Source: an uncultured Bacteroidota bacterium (GTDB taxonomy: Bacteria; Bacteroidota; Bacteroidia; Chitinophagales; Chitinophagaceae). From it: a stretch of DNA of 64,000 nucleotides. The translations under genes and the position numbers were made by a program. The stretch covers positions 41,421 through 105,420 of the forward strand of contig CAIRYK010000047.1 in the NCBI GenBank assembly GCA_903882805.1. Reading direction: 5' to 3'. This document shows positions 1 through 8,639 of this stretch, piece by piece (within the stretch, counting starts at the first letter, position 1; every line of letters starts with the position of its first letter). A model generated the notes under the pieces. That model had not been told where the DNA came from. It was given only the letters and a program-made list of their open reading frames with translations, and searched no databases.

Positions 1-463
1 GCTCCTTACCCAGCAAAAAATTAATGGCTTTACTGATGTTGCGCTCGCGCGCCGCTTCCGACTTCAGATTAGCCAGATACCTGACAATTTCTAACCGGCG
101 CGATGCAGGCAAAGTATCGAACACTGCCTTTGCAGCGGTATTATGCTGCAGAGCCTGCACAAAACTGCCGGGCGGCGCTATTTCACGACTTTCGGCGTCT
201 ATATCTACAGAAATGTCTATGAGCTCTCCTATCCTCTTGGGCGAGTCTTTCAGCATAGCCGTGTTTATATATAACCGCCAGTCACCGCTATACCTAACCA
301 AAGTTTGCCGATATGGTCGGCCATTAATAGATCCGCGAATAGGAATAGGACCCGATGATTTTCCTGCCTTGGCAAACAAATCGAGCAATATGGGTTCGGG
401 CACAAACACATATGGATTGACGCCTATGATTTCTATAATAGCCGTAAAGTTGTGCATAGGCAT
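1..463 (-). CDS. YdeI/DUF1905-like protein, 3' end outside window
   Basis: The minus strand is open from an ATG at 463 to the window edge, giving 154 codons without a stop. Residues about 3-90 match the DUF1905 pattern (GPIPIRGSINGRPYR, then a short basic strand and INTAML). The end (LPASRRLEIVRYLANLKSEA) resembles the helical YdeI/OmpD-associated segment. Members are small cytoplasmic proteins of unclear biochemistry, sometimes called bacteriocin-protection proteins. A plus-strand reading of the same bases is open but has no family features. A second ATG six bases in is an equally possible start. The family call is from motif recognition. Confidence 0.75.
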   Translation of the reverse strand, partial: MPMHNFTAIIEIIGVNPYVFVPEPILLDLFAKAGKSSGPIPIRGSINGRPYRQTLVRYSGDWRLYINTAMLKDSPKRIGELIDISVDIDAESREIAPPGSFVQALQHNTAAKAVFDTLPASRRLEIVRYLANLKSEAARERNISKAINFLLGKE

Positions 464-625
464 TTTGGGTTGCAGGCAGCTAATGTAGCAGATATTTATA
501 GAGATAACAATACCACAAACACCTGCAACTGGAGGAGCAACTACCCGAAAATGCTCGGCAAAACAAAAATTCCGCTGCCCAACAAGCAACGGAACCTTTA
601 CAACAAACATACAACCTTCTTTATT

Positions 626-1177
626 TTAAGGATTAACGGCCGTAACATCGGTGGCTGATGCAACCTCGCCCGTAGCCGAATCCATATCTCTGTCCAAAAT
701 ATACATTGCATTGTTACCCGACTTTTCGTTGCCCGCCAGTTTCACTTTATCCACCAGATTCATGGCAAATGTTTCCTCCTCCGTCTGCTCTTTTACAAAC
801 CACTGCAAAAAATTCCAGGTCGCCCAGTCTTCTTCTTCCATGCACTTTTTTACCAGCACATAGATCATTTTGGTATTGCTTACCTCGTGCTCGTAAATTT
901 TACCAAAACAACTACCTATATTATTCGGATTATCTGGAGGGGCTGCTATAGCGGCAAGCTTTACCGCACCGCCACGCTTTATTATGTACTCCAATACCTT
1001 CATCATATGGTTGCGTTCTTCTTCTGCATGCCTGAACAAAAACCGCGCAATACCATTGTATCCCTCGCCGGCAGCCCATGCACCATACGACAAGTATATT
1101 TGAGCCGCATTGGCCTCTTCAGTTATTTGGTCATTGAGCGCTGCTGCCATCTTCTTCGAAAGTCTGTTGGTATCCAT
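626..1177 (-). CDS. ftnA: Ferritin (bacterial non-heme, FtnA-like)
   Basis: Iron-storage four-helix protein of 183 aa, close to the usual 165-180. The ferroxidase ligands are visible: E21 in the first helix (DQITEEANAAQ), E54 and H57 in AEEERNHMMK, a Glu in the KIYEHEVSNT helix, and QWFVKEQTEEE for the fourth helix. There is no heme-ligand Met pattern of bacterioferritin, so it should assemble as a 24-mer cage that oxidises Fe2+ and stores ferric mineral in the cytoplasm. The tail after LAGNEKSGNNA is about 30 residues, longer than in E. coli FtnA, and is rich in Ala, Asp, Thr and Ser. It stands alone. Confidence 0.93.
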   Translation of the reverse strand: MDTNRLSKKMAAALNDQITEEANAAQIYLSYGAWAAGEGYNGIARFLFRHAEEERNHMMKVLEYIIKRGGAVKLAAIAAPPDNPNNIGSCFGKIYEHEVSNTKMIYVLVKKCMEEEDWATWNFLQWFVKEQTEEETFAMNLVDKVKLAGNEKSGNNAMYILDRDMDSATGEVASATDVTAVNP

Positions 1178-1404
1178 TTTACTATGTTTTACTGTTTATT
1201 CCGGTTTCCGGCAGCGCAAATACTGCCAACGCCTTATCACACACAAAGGTGATAACAAACACCGACCAACGGATTACATAACTATTGTTCTTCGTTACAT
1301 GATTCGTACATTGGCGGTATTACCAATAGATAAAACCAGCGCAACCCTGCACCACGAAGTATAAACCAACATAATTACCTATAATTGTACAGAAATCAGG
1401 CAAT

Positions 1405-1758
1405 ATGATCACTTGTGCCATACCCAAACTGCCGTTTATTGACAAACGCAAGACCTTAGACTTCTACCTAGCGCTACTCGGGTTTACAATGGGCGCCGAC
1501 TATGGCGACTACCTGATACTAAACCGTGATGCCGCAGAGCTCCATTTCTTTGCCTACCCTACCCTTGTGCCCGCAAAATCGGATTTTATGATATACTTGC
1601 GCATAGATGCCGGAATTGAGACACTGTACCAGCAGTGGGCAACGGCTAACCCAGCCATCCCGCGCCTTGGCAAACTTGAACGCAAACCCTGGGGACAAAT
1701 AGAGTTTCCCGTAATAGACCCCAACGGCACACTACTTACTTTTGGGCAGGGGGTGTAG
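1405..1758 (+). CDS. VOC-superfamily protein (glyoxalase/bleomycin-resistance fold)
   Basis: A 117-aa protein with the layout of the single-domain bleomycin-binding branch: IPKLPFIDKRKTLDFY (strand and first helix), LGFTMGADYGDYLIL, then LHFFAYPTL, and the closing strand GQIEFPVIDPNGTLLTFGQ. Such proteins dimerise to form one ligand or metal site; related proteins sequester bleomycin-type drugs, but substrate cannot be read here. The ATG at 1405 is preceded by AT-rich DNA with no clear SD. No operon partner is close. Confidence 0.8.
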   Translation: MITCAIPKLPFIDKRKTLDFYLALLGFTMGADYGDYLILNRDAAELHFFAYPTLVPAKSDFMIYLRIDAGIETLYQQWATANPAIPRLGKLERKPWGQIEFPVIDPNGTLLTFGQGV

Positions 1759-1877
1759 GGATTGTTTTATAGTTGTTTGTGAAACTCTTAAAACGGGTAA
1801 TGGCCGGAGCTGTTGCTTCGACCACTACCTGCGAGGCATATTATAGCCTTCCATAAAATAACTACCGCCTTGTTTAC

Positions 1878-2423
1878 TTACTTATTTTCAGCTGCTTCTC
1901 TTTCTTTTTTCAATTTGTGGTTTTGCAACAGCAATCCGGCGCCGGCGCCTACAGCAGCGCCTACGCCCGCGCCAATTGCTGCGTTTTCCTTTTTAAAATG
2001 ATCGTTTTTGCCCGATATAGCGCCGCCTAATGCGCCGGCGCCAGCGCCTATCACAGCCCCGGTTGCGGCACTTTTAGCTTTCTTACGGTTATCAGCCTTT
2101 CTTTTAGCCTCAATCTGGGCAGCAGTTGGCCCAGAAACTTTATTGGCAGCAGGCTCAGCGTCGTTGGCATGTGCGGCATGACTGCCGGAGCTGCTATTTT
2201 CGTAAGATGCTCCATTGCCCCTGTTTTCTGCTACTGAATTTTCAACCGTTGTTGTGCTATGAGGTGTATTGACGGCATTCATCGAGTCGACAATATGCTG
2301 CCTTACTAATACCTGCGACAATGAGTCTACTTTCGCCTGATTGGTATTGTTTGACATGTCCTGATTGCTGCCGCACGAAGCTAAAAACATAGCCGTTGTT
2401 GCAAAAAATAATATCTTTTTCAT
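1878..2423 (-). CDS. Lipoprotein with glycine-zipper domain
   Basis: 181 aa. The N-terminus is a lipoprotein signal (MKKILFFATTAMFLASC; lipobox LASC with Cys17). A low-complexity linker rich in Ser, Asn, Val and Ala follows, with HAAHANDAEPAANK near its end. The C-terminal third holds two glycine-zipper stretches (AVIGAGAGALGGAISG and AAIGAGVGAAVGAGAG), each able to form a small-residue helical hairpin in a membrane, then a charged tail KLKKEREAAENK. It is probably an envelope-anchored structural lipoprotein; no enzyme motif is seen. A -7 box lies 40 bases upstream. Confidence 0.75.
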   Translation of the reverse strand: MKKILFFATTAMFLASCGSNQDMSNNTNQAKVDSLSQVLVRQHIVDSMNAVNTPHSTTTVENSVAENRGNGASYENSSSGSHAAHANDAEPAANKVSGPTAAQIEAKRKADNRKKAKSAATGAVIGAGAGALGGAISGKNDHFKKENAAIGAGVGAAVGAGAGLLLQNHKLKKEREAAENK

Positions 2424-2462
2424 CTATTTGTATTTGTTGGTGCAAAATAAAATTGCATAACA

Positions 2463-2470
2463 CAAAGATA
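2463..2470 (-). promoter_or_regulatory. Bacteroidetes -7 box TATCTTTG
   Basis: The minus strand reads TATCTTTG, an exact TAnnTTTG match, about 40 bases upstream of the glycine-zipper lipoprotein ATG (2423). No convincing -33 TTTG was located. Confidence 0.45.
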
Positions 2471-2601
2471 GATTTGTTGACAGCGGCTACTGTTGCGTAA
2501 TTCTGTAATGGTGTTACTTAATTCACGGATTTAGGAGGACGATCTAATGTTATATTTGGAAAACTAATAGCATGAAGAAAACGGAAGCAAAAAAATCGCT
2601 A

Positions 2602-3378
2602 CTATTTTTTACCGGAAAAAGTTTCGCCGCAAGAGTATGAGGACCCCATATATCCCCCTGAAGCGTTAACATTAACTACATGATACCACACACTATCCAA
2701 ACCTGGGTAAAACTTCAAATCACCATTACTGTTACCAAAATAAGTGGTACAGTTGTAATAAAGTACCCTATACGAATTAGTGGGGTTGTATACAAAATTC
2801 CAATGACCTGCATACTCGCTAAATAAACAGGTAGAATAGGTAGTATTTGTCTTAAATGTATCACTACACGCTTTTGAGACAATAAATGTAAAATTATACG
2901 TTGTGTCGAATCTCCTATTTTCAGAAGGATACAAATAATTATCATACCTTGTAGAGTAATTGATAACGCCATGATAAGTTCCAACAATAGAGTCAATTGG
3001 GTCAGCGGGAGTAACATACGTAATTTGGTTTCCATAAGATACACCAACTCTATTAGTGGCATAAGCCCGAATATAATAAGTTTTATTAGATTTCAGACCG
3101 CTTACTACACTTGTAAATATTGGCCCTCCTGCATCACTTGTCTTGGTAACTAACGAAACAGAAGGGTTTATGATGGTATCCCAACAAACCCCTTTTGATA
3201 TAACTACTGCTCCGCCATCATTTAATATTTCGCCGCCTGATAATACGATAGTGTCTGAAATTGGAGTAACAGCAGTAGTAGTTAATCTTGGAGTTGTAGA
3301 AGATTTCTTGCAGGCTACAAACGAAATAAATACTGCTATAGGAATAAGAACGAAAACAATCGACAGGCTTTTTTTCAT
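2602..3378 (-). CDS. Lipoprotein with Fn3-like domain
   Basis: 258 aa with a lipoprotein signal ending in FISFVAC (lipobox Cys near residue 23) followed by KKSSTTP. Residues about 30-125 are the fibronectin-III-like module common in Bacteroidetes surface lipoproteins: TTTAVTPISDTIVLSGGE, VISKGVCWDT, NKTYYIRAYATNRVGVSYG. The remaining 130 residues form a Tyr/Thr-rich beta domain with four Cys (SKACSD, YSTCLF, YYNCTT, SYSCGE) that could pair as two disulfides. Probably surface-exposed; ligand unknown. The A-run near the start codon and a possible TATTTTTG box at 3500-3507 on the minus strand suggest a leader of about 120 bases. Confidence 0.65.
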   Translation of the reverse strand: MKKSLSIVFVLIPIAVFISFVACKKSSTTPRLTTTAVTPISDTIVLSGGEILNDGGAVVISKGVCWDTIINPSVSLVTKTSDAGGPIFTSVVSGLKSNKTYYIRAYATNRVGVSYGNQITYVTPADPIDSIVGTYHGVINYSTRYDNYLYPSENRRFDTTYNFTFIVSKACSDTFKTNTTYSTCLFSEYAGHWNFVYNPTNSYRVLYYNCTTYFGNSNGDLKFYPGLDSVWYHVVNVNASGGYMGSSYSCGETFSGKK

Positions 3379-3778
3379 CGCTTTTCATTTATAGTTTTTA
3401 AGTGTTTTTTTGTGTGATAGAGCCGTCTATCGTTTCCGCAGCATATTGACGCCTTCAAAACAGCAGCCTGATAATATAACGTCTCGAAATAAAGATAAAC
3501 AAAAATAAATATAGAATACACCCAATCTCGGCTCAGATTTAACCCAACTTAGGGAGCACATTTACTTTATAGGTACTACGCGAAGATTTTGTACAATATA
3601 AACAGGTAGTATTGGGTATCTTTCCACTTATAACATAGCGCTAAACCGTTGTATGCTGACGGTTGTGCGCTTTTTAGGTTCTGAAGCACAATATGAGAAA
3701 TACCAGGCAAATAAAGAGTATGATTTAAGCATTTGTCATTTCCCGTATTTTCCAGCAACTTTGAAAAAAAGCGCTACC

Positions 3779-4177
3779 ATGCTGAGTTTCAATTATCGAT
3801 ACTTCCTCTGTTTTATCGGGTTGTTTATTACCGAAGCATTGATAGCTGCATTTGTGCACGATAACTTTATCCGCCCTACATTCGGAGATTTTCTGGTGGT
3901 ACTGCTCATGTATTGTTTCTTAAGATCGTTTATACAGACCGACTACCGCACCCTGGCCATAGTAGTAGGACTCATAGCATACATCGTAGAGATTACCCAG
4001 TATTTTCATCTGATTGTACTTCTTGGGTTGCATAGCTCTACCGCTGCGCAATGGATATTAGGTACCGGCTTTTCCTGGGGTGATATATTGGCCTATACGT
4101 TAGGAGTAATTTTTATTTGGATTGTAGAAAGCAAGCGGGGTAAATCGTTAACTGGGGTTGGGCGTCAAAATGGTTAA
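3779..4177 (+). CDS. DUF2809 family membrane protein
   Basis: The reading frame is open from 3653, but the family-like sequence starts at the ATG at 3779 (MLSFNYRYF), giving 132 aa. It has four hydrophobic segments, the last around DILAYTLGVIFIWIV. The motifs RPTFGDFLVVLLMYC, VEITQYF and GTGFSWGDILAYTLG are typical of the DUF2809 family, small inner-membrane proteins related in outline to VanZ-like proteins. Function unknown. It is flanked by unrelated genes and looks monocistronic. Confidence 0.75.
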   Translation: MLSFNYRYFLCFIGLFITEALIAAFVHDNFIRPTFGDFLVVLLMYCFLRSFIQTDYRTLAIVVGLIAYIVEITQYFHLIVLLGLHSSTAAQWILGTGFSWGDILAYTLGVIFIWIVESKRGKSLTGVGRQNG

Positions 4178-4301
4178 CGTGTATAGACGATAGCCATTAC
4201 CCTTACGCTCCCTACTCGTTCAAACCGATACTACAAAATCTATGTAGTGCGCATAAAACGCAAATCAAAAAAATCGCTACTTTCATCACAAACTAACAAC
4301 C

Positions 4302-4862
4302 TTGAGAAAGCTGATATTCGGTATAAACCTAACAATGGATGGCTGTTGCGACCACACCAAGGGGCGAGGCAACGACGAAGTGCATGAATACTTTGCGCAA
4401 CTTATGCGAGATGCAGACACGCTGCTATACGGCCGTAAAACCTACGAACTGATGGTGCCTTTTTGGCCCAATATTGCCAAAGACAATTCCGCCCCCACAA
4501 AAGCAATGAGCGACTTTGCGCAGGCTTTTGCTTCTGTAAACAACATTGTGGTTTGCTTGCGGTCGCTAAAGAAAGTAGAGAAAAAAAATACGAGCATAAT
4601 AAGCGGCAACCTGGAGGAAGAAATAATAAAACTAAAACAAGAACCGGGCGGCAACATATCTACCGGCGGCGTAGACATACCTTCGCAACTCATAGCCCTT
4701 GGCCTGGTAGATGAATTTCATATTGTCATTCAGCCAATAATAGCAGGCGCCGGCCGGCGTTTTTTAGACACCACCACCCTACTGCATAGCCAACAATTAA
4801 ATCTGGTAGCAACAAGGGTGTTTGAGTCGGGAGCTATTGCGCTGCGGTATGTAAAGGAGTGA
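4302..4862 (+). CDS. Dihydrofolate reductase-fold / RibD C-terminal-domain protein
   Basis: 186 aa beginning with a TTG codon; the family N-terminus (RKLIFGINLTMDGCCDH) begins right there, so TTG is preferred over any later ATG. RibD_C features: LYGRKTYELMVPFWP, the GGNISTGGVDIPSQL nucleotide-binding loop, VDEFHIVIQPIIAGAG and GRRFLD. These proteins adopt the DHFR fold and bind NADPH, but most stand-alone members are not true dihydrofolate reductases; substrate unknown. There is no neighbour from folate or riboflavin synthesis. Confidence 0.85.
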   Translation: MRKLIFGINLTMDGCCDHTKGRGNDEVHEYFAQLMRDADTLLYGRKTYELMVPFWPNIAKDNSAPTKAMSDFAQAFASVNNIVVCLRSLKKVEKKNTSIISGNLEEEIIKLKQEPGGNISTGGVDIPSQLIALGLVDEFHIVIQPIIAGAGRRFLDTTTLLHSQQLNLVATRVFESGAIALRYVKE

Positions 4863-5262
4863 GGAGGGTGGGCTGGCAAACCATGTAAGGCAATAGAGAG
4901 ATTGCCTGCCAGCAAAACGTAGTCGCAGCTTAGGACTAACCGCAAATTGCATATTTTAAGGAAGATTACACTCAAGAAGGGACTCTTCGCTCGCCGCTCC
5001 CGCTCTCATTTTCATGCCCCACCCAGACAAAACTTCGAACCAAATAAAATATTTTTTCATAAGACATATCGATTGAAATCTGCTTTAATACCTTAATTGG
5101 CGGCGAGTATCTGAAAAAAGATTCGACATAGCGGAAATCAAAGGTTGAATATGGCTTCTTTTTTATATTGTAATCTGGATATTTGCTTTAGCTTTTCATG
5201 GGTTTCAGGTTTTAGTTCCAATATAAGCGCTAACTTTATTGGGTCGGTATCCAAAGAGCCAC
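4863..5262. other. Intergenic region with degenerate repeat copies
   Basis: No gene is convincing here. Bases about 4896-4984 hold a decayed copy of the two-block repeat found at 7820-8748 (AGAGATTGCCTGCCAGCAAA, then ATTTTAAGGAAGATTAC and CTCAAGAAGGG). Bases 4994-5020 (CCGCTCCCGCTCTCATTTTC and following CATGCCCC) recur with small changes at 5678-5704, on the other side of the small membrane gene. Confidence 0.5.
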
Positions 5263-5604
5263 ATGCATTTTCTCCATATAAAATATTTCCGTATGTTTTT
5301 TGCTTTAGTAATTGTAACGGTCGGGTACTATTTCATTTTAAGAAAACGCCCTGGCATTCACAACTCTAAACTGACTAAACTCGCCACTACCAATCGAAGC
5401 ATCAAAATGGTAATCATGATTTTTTTGGCGCCTGCGCTTGTTCTTCTCTTATCACAGATGTTTTCGACCGGCCCTAAAACCGCAGAGGGTGATGGCGCTA
5501 TCTTATGGCTTTATTTGCCGTTACTGCCAGTCTGTGGTATAGCGTTGGTAGCGCTGACCATAAAGAAAATATCGCTGGAAAGAAATAAGGAGAAGGAATA
5601 CTAA
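5263..5604 (+). CDS. Small membrane protein of unknown function
   Basis: Open from a TTG at 5239, but the first ATG (5263) gives 113 aa and fits better. There are three hydrophobic stretches: MFFALVIVTVGYYFIL, VIMIFLAPALVLLLSQM and LWLYLPLLPVCGIALVALTI, separated by a basic loop (LRKRPGIHNSKLTK) and a short acidic loop, with a Lys/Glu-rich C-terminus. I do not recognise the family. An internal ATG at 5293 would remove 10 residues. Near-identical 27-bp sequences lie on both sides of the gene. Confidence 0.55.
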   Translation: MHFLHIKYFRMFFALVIVTVGYYFILRKRPGIHNSKLTKLATTNRSIKMVIMIFLAPALVLLLSQMFSTGPKTAEGDGAILWLYLPLLPVCGIALVALTIKKISLERNKEKEY

Positions 5605-5814
5605 TCGCCTGAATCAGAATTTTTAGAAAAAAAGAATTTTCAGAAATTGAATTTCAAAAACCAAAAAAGCGCAGTAACCGCTCCCTGCTCTTATTTCATG
5701 CCCCTAACAGTAATCGAACCTACCCTACCTTTCAACAACCAAATATTTATCCAAACCCGAAAATCTATCAAATTCAATATTTGTCTATGGCTGTCGAACA
5801 GCTCACAGCCATAG

Positions 5815-7611
5815 CTAATTTGCCAGTACAACGAACTTAATTGGCTTGGCATTATTGTTACCAATGATGTTTAGAAAATATACACCGTTCGAAAGCTTGC
5901 TAATATCAATGGGCACATTGTTGTCTTCAAGCACGCCTTCGGCTACTTTCGCTCCTACCATTGAATTGATAGTATAACGACCTACAGCATTAGCAGGCAT
6001 ACCTGTTACTATGATGTAATCAGTTGCGGGATTGGGGTAAATGGCGACGCTGGCTGCTGCAGCTACCGGTGGAATCTGCGTAGTGATAATACATCGCGGA
6101 TTCGAAGAAGTGGTGATCCGCCCCCCTGTTGTGTATCGCCGCATGGCAGGAATAGTGCCTGAGCCCGGCGAGATAGGATATCCTACGGTGGGCGGGTATG
6201 GTCCAGCATAGAAGATGTCGCTAAAACCTGTGCGATAGTAAGAGGTGCCCACAATAGTAGTAGTGCCTGCGGGGGTGAATGTGCCTAAAATGTTGTTGCA
6301 ATACAGGTAGTGATTAGCGCCTGCCATGAGAAATAAGCCGTGAAAAAGGGAACTGTTAGTGGTCTCATTGCCCACCCAGTTTAGACTATCAGACAATACG
6401 CTGGCTCCAGAGGTCATGATGATACCATAAGACGCAGCACGGTTGCGATAAAAGGTGGTGAATGGGCCGGTAGGTCCCCAGGTAGAGTCGACCATGATAT
6501 TATTTACAATGTTCCCTTCAAATAAATTGGCAAAAGAATAGTGCCCATGGCAAACAAGGTCTGCTCCCGCATCATTTGGCGTCTCACTCCTGTAGCCATT
6601 TAAGGCATAGTTATACCCGGCCACATTACCATTAGCGCCCTGCTTTACAATGATAGCATGGCGGAGGTGGTCGAATACATTATTCTCGACCAGGCACTGG
6701 CCGGTATGCTGTATCATCATCACTCCGTAGCCCCTTGTACTGCCGCCATCGTAGGCATAGGCATCATGAATATAGCATCCGGAGATGGTGATATTGGTAC
6801 ACGCATCCAGCGATACATGCGCTGCGGCGCTGTTACTGCTTTCTACACCTTTCATCCAGCAATTCATAGCATTATTGAAGCTGACCATGTAGCCTGCTGT
6901 GGGCGCTATGCTATCTATGCGTGCTATCTTCATATCCTCAATGCCTACAAAAACGCGTGGGGTCCATTTTCTTATCCGCGGAGTGAGTGAGGGTGAATAG
7001 GTGAACCGCAAGGGGTTTGCGAACGTAATATAATTCCCGCTAATGGCTGTGATATGCACGATCTGGCCTACGCAGTTGGTGGCCCATGATGCCGGCACAG
7101 CATCCCATGCTCCGTTAGATTGTTGTATTTCTGCGTAGCCGCCAACACTGAAAGCAGTGGGGGCACCAACTTTAATTACAGTAGTGTCTTTGGAGAATCC
7201 GGCAAGGACATTCTGAAAGGTGTCCGTCACAGTTGCCCTCACCTCGATACAATGCATATTTAGGCCGCTAAGGTTGAACAGCAGTTTTGTGGAGTCGTTA
7301 CAATGCCCGCGCAAAATAACGCTATCGGGAAGTGATATGCTGGAGCGGATGAGGTACTTGCCGGGAGGAAAGTAAACGATGCCTGCACGCCCGGCCAACG
7401 AAGCGATAGCGCTTGTTATTGCAGCGGCGTCGTTATGTATGCTGTCGCCAACTGCACCAAAGCTCATTACATTCACTTCATTAGTGATGACGGGGTTAGT
7501 GGCAGGAATGCCTGCGCCCGACCATAACACCTGCCTGTTGACCGGTATGACCTGCGCAATTGCCAAGTGCGCAATGAAAAAAAGCATTGAGATAAAGAAG
7601 CCGGTCCGCAT
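5815..7611 (-). CDS. Secreted right-handed beta-helix (pectate-lyase-like) protein with T9SS sorting domain
   Basis: 598 aa. A signal peptide (MRTGFFISMLFFIAHLAIAQ) precedes the pectate-lyase-3-like opening VNVMSFGAVGDSIHNDAAAI and GIVYFPPGKYLI, the usual N-terminal cap of single-stranded beta-helix glycan-active proteins. Repeated Asn/Gly/Val rungs follow (NITISGCYIHDAYAYDGG, ENNVFDHLRHAI, EGNIVNNIM). The last ~80 residues (VAIYPNPATDYIIVTG ... NGVYFLNIIG) are a type A T9SS sorting domain, so the protein is predicted to cross the outer membrane by T9SS. Substrate unknown; catalytic residues are not assignable by eye. A TAAATTTG -7 box lies at 7649-7656. Confidence 0.85.
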   Translation of the reverse strand: MRTGFFISMLFFIAHLAIAQVIPVNRQVLWSGAGIPATNPVITNEVNVMSFGAVGDSIHNDAAAITSAIASLAGRAGIVYFPPGKYLIRSSISLPDSVILRGHCNDSTKLLFNLSGLNMHCIEVRATVTDTFQNVLAGFSKDTTVIKVGAPTAFSVGGYAEIQQSNGAWDAVPASWATNCVGQIVHITAISGNYITFANPLRFTYSPSLTPRIRKWTPRVFVGIEDMKIARIDSIAPTAGYMVSFNNAMNCWMKGVESSNSAAAHVSLDACTNITISGCYIHDAYAYDGGSTRGYGVMMIQHTGQCLVENNVFDHLRHAIIVKQGANGNVAGYNYALNGYRSETPNDAGADLVCHGHYSFANLFEGNIVNNIMVDSTWGPTGPFTTFYRNRAASYGIIMTSGASVLSDSLNWVGNETTNSSLFHGLFLMAGANHYLYCNNILGTFTPAGTTTIVGTSYYRTGFSDIFYAGPYPPTVGYPISPGSGTIPAMRRYTTGGRITTSSNPRCIITTQIPPVAAAASVAIYPNPATDYIIVTGMPANAVGRYTINSMVGAKVAEGVLEDNNVPIDISKLSNGVYFLNIIGNNNAKPIKFVVLAN

Positions 7612-7648
7612 CAGATGATTTTTTTGGCAGTAAATAGATTGTTGTCAA

Positions 7649-7656
7649 CAAATTTA
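7649..7656 (-). promoter_or_regulatory. -7 box TAAATTTG inside a dyad
   Basis: Minus-strand TAAATTTG is 38 bases upstream of the beta-helix gene. It sits inside an imperfect dyad at 7630-7657 (AGTAAAT ... TTGTTG t CAACAA ... ATTTACT) that could be an operator. Confidence 0.4.
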
Positions 7657-7696
7657 CTCCAAAAATGCAAATAGAATAATTAAACGATAAGTCTAA

Positions 7697-7721
7697 ATGG
7701 CGGAATTGGTTGGCGCACAGA
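7697..7721 (+). other. tRNA-Leu-like D-arm fragment (weak)
   Basis: ATGGCGGAATTGGTTGGCGC matches the 5' half of the tRNA-Leu at 13282-13365 (ATGGCGGAATCGGTAGACGC) with three differences in 20; over the first 22 bases the match is 18, and CAGAC follows after a one-base offset. It lies at the left edge of the AT-rich island. The similarity could be chance. Confidence 0.3.
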
Positions 7722-7816
7722 CGATTACAAACACATAAACGTTAATTTTCAAGAACTGAGTCTATAGCGGTTTCGAGAGAAGCATAGTGCACATTATAGT
7801 GCAATCTGAGATTGCC

Positions 7817-7999
7817 CGCCATCCAAGCGTAGTCGGAGGCTACGCTTAACGATATTTTGTGTTATTTCAAGGAAGAGTACGCTCAACAAGGGGTTGAGTT
7901 ATCAACATAATAATGAGTAGACTTCTTAAGTAAAGTAATAGGAGATTGCTTGCCACCAAAGCGTAGTCGGAGAATACAATTTACGATATTTATTTATAT
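7817..7999 (+). repeat. Two-block intergenic repeat, two copies
   Basis: Block 1 resembles GAGATTGCTTGCCACCAAAG followed by CGTAGTCGGAG; block 2 starts CTACGCTTAACGATATTTTG and ends GGAAGATTACGCTCAACAAG plus GGG. A full unit occupies about 7817-7893, with block 2 at 7840-7893. A second unit from about 7943 keeps block 1 and only the start of block 2. Within the full unit AAGCGTAG and CTACGCTT can pair as a hairpin. Other copies are at 8640-8748 and, degenerate, near 4896-4984. The rest of 7612-8099 shows no gene. Confidence 0.75.
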
Positions 8000-8058
8000 T
8001 AATAAAAACAGTACGAGCTACAAGAAAAAAATCATTATTATATACACTAATTTATAGC

Positions 8059-8066
8059 TATCTTTG
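8059..8066 (+). promoter_or_regulatory. -7 box TATCTTTG
   Basis: Exact TAnnTTTG match 34 bases upstream of the ATG at 8100. A GAGAGGAA purine stretch follows before the start codon. Confidence 0.45.
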
Positions 8067-8099
8067 TATTTTAACTTCAAACTAACGAGAGGAACAAAT

Positions 8100-8600
8100 A
8101 TGCTAATTATCTTGCTATTGGAAACTGTCAATTCTGAAATTATACTTGTACTTTCTTTAGCAATAATGATAGTTTTGTATGTCTTTCATTTAATGAAACA
8201 ATCAACAGAAAATAAGATAATTGAAGATAAAAAAACAGAACTAAAGATTAAATATCAATCTTTTATCCTTGCTGTTAGGTATCATTTTCCTGAATCACGA
8301 ATATCCTATTTATCAGATGACTTCGCCAACATGGAGGATATAATGAAAAATCCGCTGGGGAAAACAGTAGGCAAAATTAGATTGAGTTTCTTTCGAAGCG
8401 GATTTGGAACTGTAAATGGAAAAATCAGTTCACTTTTTCACATAACTGTTAATGTTGATTTAATATTAAGTGGAACAAGAACATATTCAGCCAGTAGACA
8501 ATTATCTAATAGCAACTATGTAACAGTAATAGAAGAATTGTATAATGAAGTATTTGAAAACTCTGATTTACAAAAGAGGATTATAGCAACAACATATTAA
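8100..8600 (+). CDS. Orphan protein with one N-terminal membrane helix
   Basis: The frame opens at a TTG (8064), but the ATG at 8100, preceded by GAGAGGAA, is the better start and gives 166 aa. Residues about 12-32 (IILVLSLAIMIVLYVFHL) form one transmembrane helix, followed by a Lys/Glu-rich linker and a soluble domain of about 120 residues (YHFPESRISYLSDDF, GKTVGKIRLSFFRSGFG, VNVDLILSGTRTY). I do not recognise the domain. The gene is AT-rich like the rest of the island and is bracketed by copies of the same repeat, which suggests it was gained together with them. Confidence 0.6.
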   Translation: MLIILLLETVNSEIILVLSLAIMIVLYVFHLMKQSTENKIIEDKKTELKIKYQSFILAVRYHFPESRISYLSDDFANMEDIMKNPLGKTVGKIRLSFFRSGFGTVNGKISSLFHITVNVDLILSGTRTYSASRQLSNSNYVTVIEELYNEVFENSDLQKRIIATTY

Positions 8601-8639
8601 TTTTTTTAAACATAAAATATTGTTAAGCGTAATCTCCGG

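Noticed and set aside
24..488. 154-codon plus-strand open frame
   Set aside because: It is the antisense of the YdeI/DUF1905-like gene, whose minus-strand reading has clear family motifs.
2572..2640. 22-codon plus-strand frame after a TATATTTG box
   Set aside because: It overlaps the 3' end of the lipoprotein gene, has no recognisable feature and could arise by chance.
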